Assembly (NCBI GenBank): GCA_016292135.1
Contig: JAEFAZ010000004.1
Coordinates: 186,001 to 250,000, forward strand
DNA: 64,000 nucleotides
Direction: 5' to 3'
From: Saccharofermentans sp.
Lineage (GTDB): Bacteria > Bacillota > Clostridia > Saccharofermentanales > Saccharofermentanaceae
How positions within the stretch are numbered: the first letter of the stretch is position 1; each line of letters begins with the position of its first letter. Below the pieces are notes generated by a model. That model made no database searches. It was not told where the DNA came from and worked only from the letters and a program-made list of their open reading frames with translations. This document shows, in pieces, positions 22,902-31,685 of this stretch. The position numbers were made by a program, and so were the translations under genes.

Positions 22902-24518
22902 TTACGCTCCACCCAAATCCTTATCTATTGTTACTGAGAACGGTGCCGCGGTAAGACCGTTTTGAGCATGCAGGGGCGTAGGGCCGTAACTTACATACGC
23001 ATATCTTACCTTGGACGGATACACAACATGGGGACAGTTGAGCAATACCGTTCTTCCGTCGAAGTCGATCGACGCCTCTGCAGGGAAGAAGACTTCGTCT
23101 TCGCCTGCCACCTGGAAGCCGGATTCCTCGCTCGTATAAACGACATCCAGGTTGAGGAGAGCATAGTCTCCTCCGAAAGTGATCTCAACGCCCTCTCCTC
23201 TTCTTGCATCGATGATGTAAGGAGAAACTGCGTTGACATTGTCAAATCCGTAAACGAACTTTTCGGCCAAAAGGGCCAGTCTGTCTCCTACCGTCTTCTT
23301 GTCCGAAGGGTGGAGATTGTCGAACTCGCCGCAGTCGATGATCACAGCCATATAGACGTTCGGAACATCGATGGCGACGATCTGCTGCTGTTCCCTCAGT
23401 GTGGGCCAGCACATGTCCTCGTAGCCCATGTACTTCTTTTCCTTGGAGATATACATGGGGAGCTGACAGAAGAGGAAAGGCATTTCCTGATCGAAGAATA
23501 CTTCCCTCCACTCGGCGATGAGAGTGGTCAGGACCGCACCGTACTCGTTGGCGTGCTCCCAGTCGGACTCGCCCTGATAGAAGAGGACTCCTCTTAAGGT
23601 ATAGGGAGCGATCCTCAGTACCATGCTCTCAAAGAAAGAGCCGGGATGCCTGACGGCCTTGGGACCGATCGGCGGAGGCCAGGGGAACTCACCGACATCA
23701 CGGTCAGCTTCCTTGTATGTAAGGAAAGGATTCTCCTTGAGAGCCGCTTCCAGAGCCTCGTTGTAGACTTCCATCTTGTGCTCGTACTCACGGCTTCTCT
23801 CTTCGTATTCTTCTTCGGTAAGCTCTTCGCTGTTGCGCTCGAATTCCTTAAGGATGGTCTTTCCTTCCCTGGTGGAAAGAAGCGAATCGACCGACTGCCA
23901 GCAGTCGATGGGGGAGCTGCTGTAACAGCAGCAGATGATGCCGATCTTACTGTCTATTCTCGATTCGACCTCGCGGGCAAAATAGTAACCGATGGCGCTC
24001 ATGTTGCCTGCGGTCTCGGCATCTATCTTGACCCACTGGGATTCTTCCTCTGCCTTGGCCTGGGCCTCGTCAAGGAAGCCTGCCTGGGGAACTTCGTAGT
24101 AGAAGATCTCCGTATCCTGTATCTTTGTGACTATGAACTTGGCAAACTCGGATCTGTTCAGAGGATAGAGCATATTTGTCTGTCCTGCTGCGAGCCAGAC
24201 TTCTCCTGCCCAGGTATTGTTCATCTCGACTACGGCGTCAGCCGCGCTTATGCGGATCTTAAAGGGTCCGCCGGGTTCATCGATAGAAGAGGAGAAGATA
24301 AGGAAGCTGCCGTCTTCCTCGAAGGATCCTTCACCTACGGAAACGACATTGCCTTCCTCATCGGTAACTTCACACCTGATAACGGTCCCGTTGGTCTCCG
24401 TGCCTACGCTGGCTTCGTCGCAACAACCGAACACGCGGAGCTCGGCTCCCCACTGGAAGACCATGTTATCCTTGAATATACCGTTTAGCTTTATCGTCAT
24501 GCCGCGCTGTCCCGTCAC
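22902..24518 (-). CDS. sialate O-acetylesterase-like SGNH protein with Thr at the nucleophile position
   Basis: 538 residues, no signal peptide. Start GTG 24518 with AGGA 8 nt upstream. The family frame is clear: DNMVFQWGAELRVFG near the start, the block I WLAAGQTNM (109-116), FYQGESDWEHANEY (313-326), REQQQIVA, and the C-terminal D-N-L-H (400-403) that supplies the Asp/His pair. Block I normally reads GQSNM, with the Ser as nucleophile; here codon ACA encodes Thr114. Either Thr acts as nucleophile or the protein is inactive or a binding version. A long acidic helical insert (about 225-275) is also unusual. Cytoplasmic deacetylation of imported sugars would be the default role. Confidence 0.82.
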   Translation of the reverse strand: MTGQRGMTIKLNGIFKDNMVFQWGAELRVFGCCDEASVGTETNGTVIRCEVTDEEGNVVSVGEGSFEEDGSFLIFSSSIDEPGGPFKIRISAADAVVEMNNTWAGEVWLAAGQTNMLYPLNRSEFAKFIVTKIQDTEIFYYEVPQAGFLDEAQAKAEEESQWVKIDAETAGNMSAIGYYFAREVESRIDSKIGIICCCYSSSPIDCWQSVDSLLSTREGKTILKEFERNSEELTEEEYEERSREYEHKMEVYNEALEAALKENPFLTYKEADRDVGEFPWPPPIGPKAVRHPGSFFESMVLRIAPYTLRGVLFYQGESDWEHANEYGAVLTTLIAEWREVFFDQEMPFLFCQLPMYISKEKKYMGYEDMCWPTLREQQQIVAIDVPNVYMAVIIDCGEFDNLHPSDKKTVGDRLALLAEKFVYGFDNVNAVSPYIIDARRGEGVEITFGGDYALLNLDVVYTSEESGFQVAGEDEVFFPAEASIDFDGRTVLLNCPHVVYPSKVRYAYVSYGPTPLHAQNGLTAAPFSVTIDKDLGGA

Positions 24519-24579
24519 GAGACGGATCCTTTAAAATTTTTGTTACATTATATTATTATACAGCATAACGGACATTAAA

Positions 24580-25377
24580 TCAGTTCTTCAATAACTTTTG
24601 TTCAAAACAGAGAACAAGGCCTGTCGGAACAGCCTTGGAAATAAAGTGGATCACCTTCTGTGAAAACTTATATACGAATACCCGCCTTCCGCGGAAAGAA
24701 GCCTTAAGTGAAGCCTTTGCAAGCTTATCCGCATCCGCAACGAAGCTCTTTCTGATCCCCGTAAACTCAGTCTCGCGTCCGCCCGTAGCCTTGCCGAGGA
24801 ACTCTGTATCGACAGGTCCGGGGCATACGGCCGTGACGACGATCCCCTTAGCTGCCAGTTCGGCTCCAAGGGCTCTCGAAAAGTTCAGAACATAGGATTT
24901 GCTGGCCGCATATACGGCAAAGCCGGGCTGGGGCAGGAAAGCCGCAGACGAAGCGATGTTGATGATCCTGCCGCCTTTCTTTTTCACGGGAGCCGTCTTT
25001 ATGAAAGGCAGGACTATCTTCGTGAGCAATGACAGGCTCTGGCAGTTGACGTTGATCGTGGCTGCGATATCCTCTATGGCATTGTCGGCCACATTGCCCC
25101 TCTTGCCGAGACCGGCGCAGTTTATGAGAAGATCTACACTGTAGTCTCCTGCTTCAAGTCTTTTGCCTATGGATTCAAGATCGGATGCATCGGTAAGGTC
25201 AGCCTTGACCGGACGCAGCCTCCTGTCGCCCGTAAGAGCAACGAGGGCATCCAGCTTGTCCTGTCTTCTTGCAACTATCCAGATCTCGTCGAACTTATCG
25301 TCAACAGAGCAGATCTCTTTTACGAAAGCCTCACCGATCCCTGAAGACGCGCCTGTTACGATAGCGATGTTCTTCAT
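24580..25377 (-). CDS. short-chain dehydrogenase/reductase
   Basis: 265 residues, classical SDR length. The cofactor motif T-G-A-S-S-G-I-G (9-16), N-C-A-G at about 86-89, a Ser in INIASSAAF and the catalytic Y-A-A-S-K are all present. The C-terminal tail is hydrophobic and basic (KVIHFISKAVPTG), suggesting membrane association. Substrate not inferable. It starts just after the stop of the Pro/Thr-rich surface protein gene (6 bp), so it could share its transcript. Confidence 0.92.
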   Translation of the reverse strand: MKNIAIVTGASSGIGEAFVKEICSVDDKFDEIWIVARRQDKLDALVALTGDRRLRPVKADLTDASDLESIGKRLEAGDYSVDLLINCAGLGKRGNVADNAIEDIAATINVNCQSLSLLTKIVLPFIKTAPVKKKGGRIINIASSAAFLPQPGFAVYAASKSYVLNFSRALGAELAAKGIVVTAVCPGPVDTEFLGKATGGRETEFTGIRKSFVADADKLAKASLKASFRGRRVFVYKFSQKVIHFISKAVPTGLVLCFEQKLLKN

Positions 25378-25383
25378 CGGGCA

Positions 25384-27651
25384 TCAGCCTTCCTGAACAT
25401 CCTTGCCGTCGACTTCATTTCCGGCGTTCCCCATGGGGATGGAAGAATTCAAAATAGAAGGTCTCTTGCCTTCAAGGGCCTTGCCGAGTGCAGGAGCAGA
25501 ATCCTCTTCTTCCTTCTTGCCGGCACTGTTGGGTCTTCTGATGCCGCCGTATACAGACTCGGATTCCTCACGCTGCTCAGGCTGGCTGCTGCTGTGCTTT
25601 GCTTTGTTGAAGAAAGCAGCCTTGCGGGAAGATCCCGATGTGAAGCTCGTAGGCTCATCGGAATCGATATTCTTTCTGAAAGTCTTTCCTGCTCCGGACT
25701 TGGAATCGGATGAAAATCCTGAAGATGCGTTGGAAACAAATCCCGCTACAGCGCCTGTTGCTTCATCCTGTCCGACGGGCTTAAACGGAGATGCTCCTCC
25801 GTAATTATCCCAGTTAGCACGGACCTTGGGTCTTGCCGAAGCGGGAGGCGGAGTCTTGCTCTTGCTCAAAGCTGAACCCAAAGCGTTAACTTCGTCCGAA
25901 TCGGGTTTTCTGTGTTCGAAATTAACTATTGATGCACGGTAAGAAGTATCCTTCTCTTCCTTTTCCCAGACGGGCTTCTTGGGGATGTCAGGTTCCTTGT
26001 TTGCCGTTTCCTGTTCTTCCTTGTTATCCGAAGACTTGAATGCGTTCTTCGTTTCTTCTTCCACGGTCTTTCCTCCGATCGTAGTTGTTATCGCCTGTGT
26101 CTTTTCCGCTGTGTCGGATACCTTAGCCTCGGCAGCTTCCGCAGCCTTTCTTGCCTCTTCCATCTCGGCGGCAGCCTTCTCGGCTTCGGCTTTTGCTTGT
26201 GCCGCCCTCCTGGCAGCAGCCTCTGCTTCTTCCTTGGCCTTGGCAGCTTTCTCTATAGCCTCCTTCTCTTCGGGAGTCAGCTTGGGAGATGCGTTTTCCA
26301 TTCTGTTATTCCTTTCAGGTACAGCTGTTGTATTCTTTATCTTGGCAGGTTCTGCCGGAGCATTCTTTGCCGCGGTATCCTGACTCTTTATGGGTGTCAC
26401 GGGAGCAGTCTTGAGTGCGGGAGCAGATCCCTCTTCCATGTCACGGATAGACTTCTTTGCAGACGCGGTATTAAAGCCTGAATGACTAGATGAGGCTGTT
26501 GCCGCCATGGCGGCTTCCGCGGCGATCTGCGAATCGAGCATGTTTTTCGAGACATTACAATAGAGAACGGGAACACCCGGGATCAGCCTGATCAGGCTCT
26601 CCCTGGCAGTGTATTTTTTGATCCTGTTGAGGTAGATATATCTGCCGATAAGAAGCAGGAGAACGAATATTGCGATAAGCTGCCAGAAAGATCCCTTGTT
26701 ATTCTTTCCGGGAGTCGTTGCTGCCAGCTTAACTTCGTCAGGACCGTTTCCGTCCGTTCCGCCACCGCCTTCCGAAGGATCAGAAGGATCTGAGGGAGTT
26801 GTCTCGTCCTTTGCGGCGATAACAAGAGGAACATCAGCCGCGCTTGTCTCTTCACTTGATGATGTTGTCGTTTCTTCTGCCGAAGTCGTAGTCGTTGTAC
26901 CGTCTTCAGCTGTCGTTGTTTCTTTGCTTTCTTCCGTAGTAGTCGTAGTCGAACTCTCATCCGGAGCAAGCGTAGGCGTTACTGTCGGAGTGCTTGTCGG
27001 AACGGCTGTCGGTGTTACCGTAGCAGCCACAGTCGGAGCTACAGTCGGTGCTGCCGTGGGAGTTACGGTCCTGGCAGGTGCCGTAGTAGGCGTAGCAGTA
27101 GGGGCTTTCGTAGGAGCAGCTGCAGTGGGCCTTGCTGTCGGTGGCGGAGGAGTCGTCGGCATGACCATGGGCGTAGGACTGGGTGTAGCCGTAGGCGCCG
27201 TAGTGGGTGTAGGCTCGGGGACGGAATACGAAGTAATCTTGACCTTGGTATCACGGGCATCTTTTCCGATATTCATTCCCCAGGCAGTGCCTTTGATGTG
27301 GTCACCTTCGGGGAAATCAGCTTTATGGTAAGTAATATCGATCTTAATGTAAGAATCGTCGTAAGCAGGACCTGACGGTCTTGAATATCCGATACGGGGA
27401 TAGTGAATGTTGCATGATGTTACTTCATGGGGGAATTCGACCAGGATAGTGGCCTTGGCGCCTTCCTCGAAACGCTTCAGCTTGATCGTGAAATTTACTC
27501 CGTCATCCCAGCCTTCGTGCTGGTAAATGAACTCGACATCAGCATCTGCTGCCTGCACGGTTTTCACGGGACTCATGAACATCACTGAGCCTGCCAGCAA
27601 AGCGGCGACAGTGAGAAGAATAACAGATCTTAAGGCTCTGACTTTCCTCAA
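25384..27651 (-). CDS. Pro/Thr-rich single-pass surface protein with cytoplasmic Ala/Glu coiled coil
   Basis: 755 residues from TTG 27651, chosen because GGAGG lies 9 nt upstream and a signal peptide follows at once. Order: signal peptide (about 1-35); a beta domain (38-150) with aromatic and charged strands; a stalk of PT/TP repeats and then Ser/Thr/Glu runs (about 155-310), likely extended and glycosylatable; one TM helix (about 332-352); a cytoplasmic part with an Ala/Glu/Lys coiled coil (about 455-520); and a polar, disordered tail. The topology suggests a surface receptor-like or envelope-linking protein. No family recognised; PT-stalk proteins recur in this window (53.5-54.9 kb). Confidence 0.75.
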   Translation of the reverse strand: MRKVRALRSVILLTVAALLAGSVMFMSPVKTVQAADADVEFIYQHEGWDDGVNFTIKLKRFEEGAKATILVEFPHEVTSCNIHYPRIGYSRPSGPAYDDSYIKIDITYHKADFPEGDHIKGTAWGMNIGKDARDTKVKITSYSVPEPTPTTAPTATPSPTPMVMPTTPPPPTARPTAAAPTKAPTATPTTAPARTVTPTAAPTVAPTVAATVTPTAVPTSTPTVTPTLAPDESSTTTTTEESKETTTAEDGTTTTTSAEETTTSSSEETSAADVPLVIAAKDETTPSDPSDPSEGGGGTDGNGPDEVKLAATTPGKNNKGSFWQLIAIFVLLLLIGRYIYLNRIKKYTARESLIRLIPGVPVLYCNVSKNMLDSQIAAEAAMAATASSSHSGFNTASAKKSIRDMEEGSAPALKTAPVTPIKSQDTAAKNAPAEPAKIKNTTAVPERNNRMENASPKLTPEEKEAIEKAAKAKEEAEAAARRAAQAKAEAEKAAAEMEEARKAAEAAEAKVSDTAEKTQAITTTIGGKTVEEETKNAFKSSDNKEEQETANKEPDIPKKPVWEKEEKDTSYRASIVNFEHRKPDSDEVNALGSALSKSKTPPPASARPKVRANWDNYGGASPFKPVGQDEATGAVAGFVSNASSGFSSDSKSGAGKTFRKNIDSDEPTSFTSGSSRKAAFFNKAKHSSSQPEQREESESVYGGIRRPNSAGKKEEEDSAPALGKALEGKRPSILNSSIPMGNAGNEVDGKDVQEG

Positions 27652-27795
27652 GGGATAAGACCTCCATGTGCACAAAAGCGCATATTTGTTTTATTCGTAA
27701 AGGAAATTATAAGGCCTCGAAAAGTGAAATTCAATCTTATTATATTAATAATTATTTAACACTTCGGTTACAGCAAACGCTGTCCCGCATTGCTT

Positions 27796-28842
27796 TCAGA
27801 CTATCACTCCGCCTAATGCCACCAGATCGTTGTCGTAGAATACGGCAGACTGTCCCGGAGCCGGAGCCCTTACCGGTTCATCGAAAACTGCTGTCAGAGA
27901 ATCTTCTCCTGTCCTGGTCAGAGTGCAGGGAACCTGCGGGTGGTGGTATCTGATCTTGCCGGAAAGACGCAGTTGCTCTCCCGGTCTTATATCCTCTGTT
28001 GCCATGAAGTTAAGGCCGGATATCCTGACTTCCTTAAGGAAGAGGTCCTTGTCTTCACCGATTATGACTTCGTTCTTTACGGGATCAATACGGGTAACAT
28101 ACTGTCTTTCGCCGAGAGCGATACCGAGGCCGCGGCGCTGTCCTATGGTGTAGTTGATTATGCCCTTGTGGCGCCCTAAGATATTGCCTTCGGTATCGAC
28201 ATAGTTACCTTCGGGAGGGACATTTCCTTCAAGTCTGTCTTCGATAAAAGCTGCGTAATCCCCGTCCGGAACAAAACATATCTCCTGGGATTCTTCCTTG
28301 TTGTAGACCTCTATGCCGGCTGCCTTTGCGATCTTTCTGACTTCCTCCTTGGAAAGTCCTCCCAGAGGGAAAATGGTCTTGGAGAGCATTTCCTGGCTCA
28401 AGCGGTAGAGCATGTAGGACTGATCCTTGGCGGTGTTTTCCGATGCCTTTACGGCGAGCCTTCCCGAAGGGGCCGTCACTATGCGGGCATAGTGGCCTGT
28501 CGCAATGAATTCGGCGTTATGGAAAGCGGCGGCTTTCATGAGACCCTTCCACTTGATGTCGCGGTTGCAGCCCGTGCAGGGATTCGGAGTCTTGCCGGAC
28601 CTGTATGCCTCCGTGAAGGGATCCACAACATCCCTCATGAACTCGGTCTCCATGTTTACGACGGAATAGGGTATACCGAGGATCTCGCATGTCTTTGCGG
28701 CCTCAGACACTTCGCAGCAGCGGTTGATGTCGTGCCATATCTTCAAGGTCACGCCATAGACTTTGTAGCCGGCGGCTTTAAGGAGAACACATGCGACAGC
28801 GGAATCCACTCCGCCGCTCATTCCTACTACAACGCCTGCCAT
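27796..28842 (-). CDS. mnmA: tRNA-specific 2-thiouridylase MnmA
   Basis: 348 residues. The ATP-pyrophosphatase P-loop GMSGGVDSAVA (7-17), the tRNA-contact and catalytic Cys in PNPCTGCNRDIKW (Cys92), the second catalytic Cys in ESQEICFV (Cys189) and the C-terminal beta-barrel (GQRRGLGIALGERQYVT) are all present. It makes the 2-thio group of wobble uridine in Lys, Glu and Gln tRNAs. It follows cysK by 44 bp on the same strand; cysteine is the sulfur source for this modification, a sensible pairing, although no cysteine desulfurase is nearby. Confidence 0.97.
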   Translation of the reverse strand: MAGVVVGMSGGVDSAVACVLLKAAGYKVYGVTLKIWHDINRCCEVSEAAKTCEILGIPYSVVNMETEFMRDVVDPFTEAYRSGKTPNPCTGCNRDIKWKGLMKAAAFHNAEFIATGHYARIVTAPSGRLAVKASENTAKDQSYMLYRLSQEMLSKTIFPLGGLSKEEVRKIAKAAGIEVYNKEESQEICFVPDGDYAAFIEDRLEGNVPPEGNYVDTEGNILGRHKGIINYTIGQRRGLGIALGERQYVTRIDPVKNEVIIGEDKDLFLKEVRISGLNFMATEDIRPGEQLRLSGKIRYHHPQVPCTLTRTGEDSLTAVFDEPVRAPAPGQSAVFYDNDLVALGGVIV

Positions 28843-28886
28843 ATAAAGTCTTCTCTACCTCGTTATCTTGCTTTTCGATCAGTGAA

Positions 28887-29816
28887 TTACTCGTCGAAGA
28901 GAACTGTTGAAAAATATCTTTCAGCCGTGTCGGGCAGGACAGTTACGACCCTCTTGCCCTCTCCAAGCCTCTGGGCGAGCTTTAAGGCTGCGGCTACATT
29001 GGTGCCGGAAGAGATGCCGCACATAAGGCCTTCTTCACGTGCAAGCCTCTTGGCCGTGTCGATCGCTTCCTCGTCCGTTACGACATAGATGTCATCGTAG
29101 ATCTCCCTGTTCAGAATGTCGGGGATGATGCCGTCTCCTATGCCCATCTGCATGTGGGTGCCGATCGTGCCGCCGGCGAGTATCGCTGCGTTCTCGGGCT
29201 CGACTGCCCATATGACCATATCGGGATTCTTCTCCTTCAGCACTTCACCGATACCGGTGAGGGTGCCGCCTGTTCCGATGCCGCTGCAGAAACCGTCGAT
29301 CGGGCCTCCGGCCTGTTCCATGATCTCCAGGACCGTAGCCTTCTTGTGGGCCAGGACGTTGTTGATGTTTGCGAACTGCTGGGGTACGAAGACCTTGGGA
29401 TTGGACTTCTGCATGTTGAGCGCCGTGTTGAGACATTCCTCTATGCACTTGCCGATGTCGCCCGCGTCGTGGATGAGCCTGACCTGAGCGCCGTAGTGGC
29501 GGACGATCTTGCGTCTTTCCTCACTTACGGAATCCGGCATGATGATTATCGTTCTGTAGCCTAAGACTGCGCCTACGAGCGCAAGTCCTATGCCCTGGTT
29601 GCCTGACGTGGGTTCAACGATGATGCTGTCCTTATCGATTATGCCCTCTTCTTCGGCCGCCCTTATCATGTTATAAGCGGTCCTGGTCTTTATCGACCCT
29701 CCGACGTTGAGTGCTTCGAATTTTACGAGGACCTCTGCGCTTCCGGGCGCGGGCATCCTCTTGAGCCTTACGAGAGGCGTATTGCCTATTGCTTCAAGTA
29801 TGTTGTCGTATGCCAT
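28887..29816 (-). CDS. cysK: cysteine synthase (O-acetylserine sulfhydrylase)
   Basis: 309 residues from ATG 29816 (GGAG upstream; the longer frame to 29894 runs through the divergent promoter and lacks the family N-terminus). MAYDNILEAIGNTPLVRL is the standard start. The PLP lysine is K43 in GGSIKTRTA. The substrate loop is TSGNQG (70-75; Gln where most CysK have Thr), with GIGTGGTLTG for the PLP phosphate and CGISSGTN near the C-terminus. It converts O-acetylserine plus sulfide to cysteine. The Q variant occurs in clostridial CysK-like enzymes, so a different nucleophile or substrate remains possible. Confidence 0.93.
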   Translation of the reverse strand: MAYDNILEAIGNTPLVRLKRMPAPGSAEVLVKFEALNVGGSIKTRTAYNMIRAAEEEGIIDKDSIIVEPTSGNQGIGLALVGAVLGYRTIIIMPDSVSEERRKIVRHYGAQVRLIHDAGDIGKCIEECLNTALNMQKSNPKVFVPQQFANINNVLAHKKATVLEIMEQAGGPIDGFCSGIGTGGTLTGIGEVLKEKNPDMVIWAVEPENAAILAGGTIGTHMQMGIGDGIIPDILNREIYDDIYVVTDEEAIDTAKRLAREEGLMCGISSGTNVAAALKLAQRLGEGKRVVTVLPDTAERYFSTVLFDE

Positions 29817-29909
29817 ATATCTTTCTCCATTCAAATATGCCTCATGTATTCTACAACATCTTTGGGACAATATGTTAGACTTATCGATATTCATTTTCGG
29901 GAGGATCTG

Positions 29910-30632
29910 ATGCAGGCTATCGGAGCTAATATCTACAACAATCTGACGCCTTCGGTAATAGTGATCGCCATGGTTGTGATCTCGGCTCTTCTCGTGACCG
30001 TGATCCTTGCGAGGATCTCCGTTCTCGACAAGAGGGCCATATGGGCAGTCCTTGCGATATTCGTCGTTTATCTGGGAGGATTCCTCTATGTCACTTTGCT
30101 TTCGAGGGAACCTGCGGGAAGGTCGACTATCGTCCTTTCACCCCTTGCGGGATATAAACAGTCCATGAGGTTCAATCCGGGTTTTCTGGATTTCTTAAGG
30201 CTCATATGGCACAAGCGCTTCGCGGAATCGATCAATACCATAGAGATCACGTCAGCAGCAAGATTTGAAGAGATCCTGCTCAACATCCTGCTCTTTGTAC
30301 CTTTCGGTTTTCTCCTGCCCACGATGGCAAAATGTTTCCGCAAGCTGATCGTGACGGGCCTATTGGGATTTGCAGTTTCAATACTGATAGAAACGGTCCA
30401 GTTCTTCACGGGGTTAGGCATATTCGATGCTGACGATCTACTGAACAATACGATCGGAGCATTGGCGGGATATATCCTCTTCTTTTTCTGCATCAAGTAT
30501 TTCGTGCGCGAAAGGAAAGTCAAGGTCAGACAGGATAATGCCGCACCCGTTCGCGAAAACGATCATTGGGATGACGTCGTCATGCCCGAGCACGTCGACC
30601 GCAAATACCATCAAAGATATATCAAGCCCTGA
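29910..30632 (+). CDS. VanZ-like membrane protein
   Basis: 240 residues from ATG 29910 (GGGAGG 5 nt upstream). Five hydrophobic segments; the VanZ core is NILLFVPFGFLLPTMA (about 130-145), then ETVQFFTGLGIFDADDLLNNTIGALAGY (about 165-192). The cytoplasmic tail is basic and His-rich. VanZ proteins are linked to low-level glycopeptide resistance and envelope homeostasis. It is divergent from cysK (93 bp between starts) and convergent with the propeller gene 12 bp beyond its stop. Confidence 0.9.
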   Translation: MQAIGANIYNNLTPSVIVIAMVVISALLVTVILARISVLDKRAIWAVLAIFVVYLGGFLYVTLLSREPAGRSTIVLSPLAGYKQSMRFNPGFLDFLRLIWHKRFAESINTIEITSAARFEEILLNILLFVPFGFLLPTMAKCFRKLIVTGLLGFAVSILIETVQFFTGLGIFDADDLLNNTIGALAGYILFFFCIKYFVRERKVKVRQDNAAPVRENDHWDDVVMPEHVDRKYHQRYIKP

Positions 30633-30644
30633 TCTTTCAGCCTC

Positions 30645-31664
30645 TTATTTCACGAGTTCTTCCATCCTGGTCGCATAACACCACTGGGCAGATGTGAAGT
30701 TTCCGAAGATATATTTGGAGGAAGCCGATTCGCACATCGTGTACATCTTGCCGTCAACGAACTCGATCTCTTCTGACATCGGAGCGATCTTGACTTCGCT
30801 CACCCTTGATGAACTGTCGAGAGCATAAAGAGGGAGACCTGCGAATTCTCCGATGGAGTTGAGTTTGGAGCTGTCGTAGACTCCGATCGTGGAGAAAGCG
30901 ACTGCGTAAGATTCCGATACGTAGATCTTTCCGTCCTTCCAGGCCATGCCCTGGGAAAGATCGGGAAGCAGATATGCTTTAACGGGATCTGCCTTGAGAC
31001 CGTACTGATCGTCGGGAGAATCAGATAAATTGTATTCAAAGGCGACAGCCTGCAGATAGTCTCCCGCGGGCGTCGTGAACTTGTGGGACTCAGGTGTCTG
31101 ATAGTTGGGATCACGGTAGAATTCACCCACGATCAGCCTGCCGTCGGTCACCGTTGTAAACGCGACCTTTACTGATTCCCCACCGTAGGACAGATCGAAA
31201 GTCCCGAGTGTCGGGATCTGTTTGCCGTCTTCAGCCGTTATCACTTCTTTCTTGTCGTAAACATAAAGGCTGCTGTTCTCACCGCTTGCAACATAGACAT
31301 AATCCCCTGCAGCAGAAAGCCCGCCCGCATGAACAACGAGTGCCTCTCCGAACTCATTAAGGAGCTTAACTTTTCCCCTGTTCTCATTGCCTTCTTTATT
31401 TATGCGCCAGATATATGTGGCAGATCCGTCTTTCTGGTAACCCGTGACCAGGAAGACCTTGTTGTCCTCATCGTAGGACAAGCCCTGGGGAACGAGTCCG
31501 TCGGAAAGGCCGGGGATCTTGAAAGCCTTGTCGGATGCCTGATAGTAGGAGCTCACGGGGATCCTGAAGTAGAGCCTTGCGCCGAGCAGTACGAGCGCAA
31601 CAAATATCAGGAGTCCGATCAGTATCTTGATTATAACGGGTACTTTCCTTCTTGATCTTGCCAT
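30645..31664 (-). CDS. membrane-anchored beta-propeller-like protein
   Basis: 339 residues. After a basic N-terminus, one TM helix (about 12-32) leads to an outer domain built from repeated four-strand units: GLVPQGLSYDEDNKVFLVTGYQKDG, AAGDYVYVASGENSSLYVYDKK, TDGRLIVGEFYRD, WKDGKIYVSESYA, VDGKMYTMCES. This pattern fits a six- or seven-bladed propeller. Function unknown. It begins 21 bp after the cellulase gene with AAGGAGG, so the two are probably co-transcribed; a carbohydrate-related role is inferred only from that position. Confidence 0.7.
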   Translation of the reverse strand: MARSRRKVPVIIKILIGLLIFVALVLLGARLYFRIPVSSYYQASDKAFKIPGLSDGLVPQGLSYDEDNKVFLVTGYQKDGSATYIWRINKEGNENRGKVKLLNEFGEALVVHAGGLSAAGDYVYVASGENSSLYVYDKKEVITAEDGKQIPTLGTFDLSYGGESVKVAFTTVTDGRLIVGEFYRDPNYQTPESHKFTTPAGDYLQAVAFEYNLSDSPDDQYGLKADPVKAYLLPDLSQGMAWKDGKIYVSESYAVAFSTIGVYDSSKLNSIGEFAGLPLYALDSSSRVSEVKIAPMSEEIEFVDGKMYTMCESASSKYIFGNFTSAQWCYATRMEELVK

Positions 31665-31685
31665 CTAAATATCCTCCTTGATCCT

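Noticed and set aside
26696..27331. 211-residue plus-strand Val/Gly/Ser-rich frame
   Set aside because: Antisense of the Pro/Thr-rich stalk; low-complexity composition follows from the coding strand. The same applies to 53745-54389 opposite the FecR stalk.
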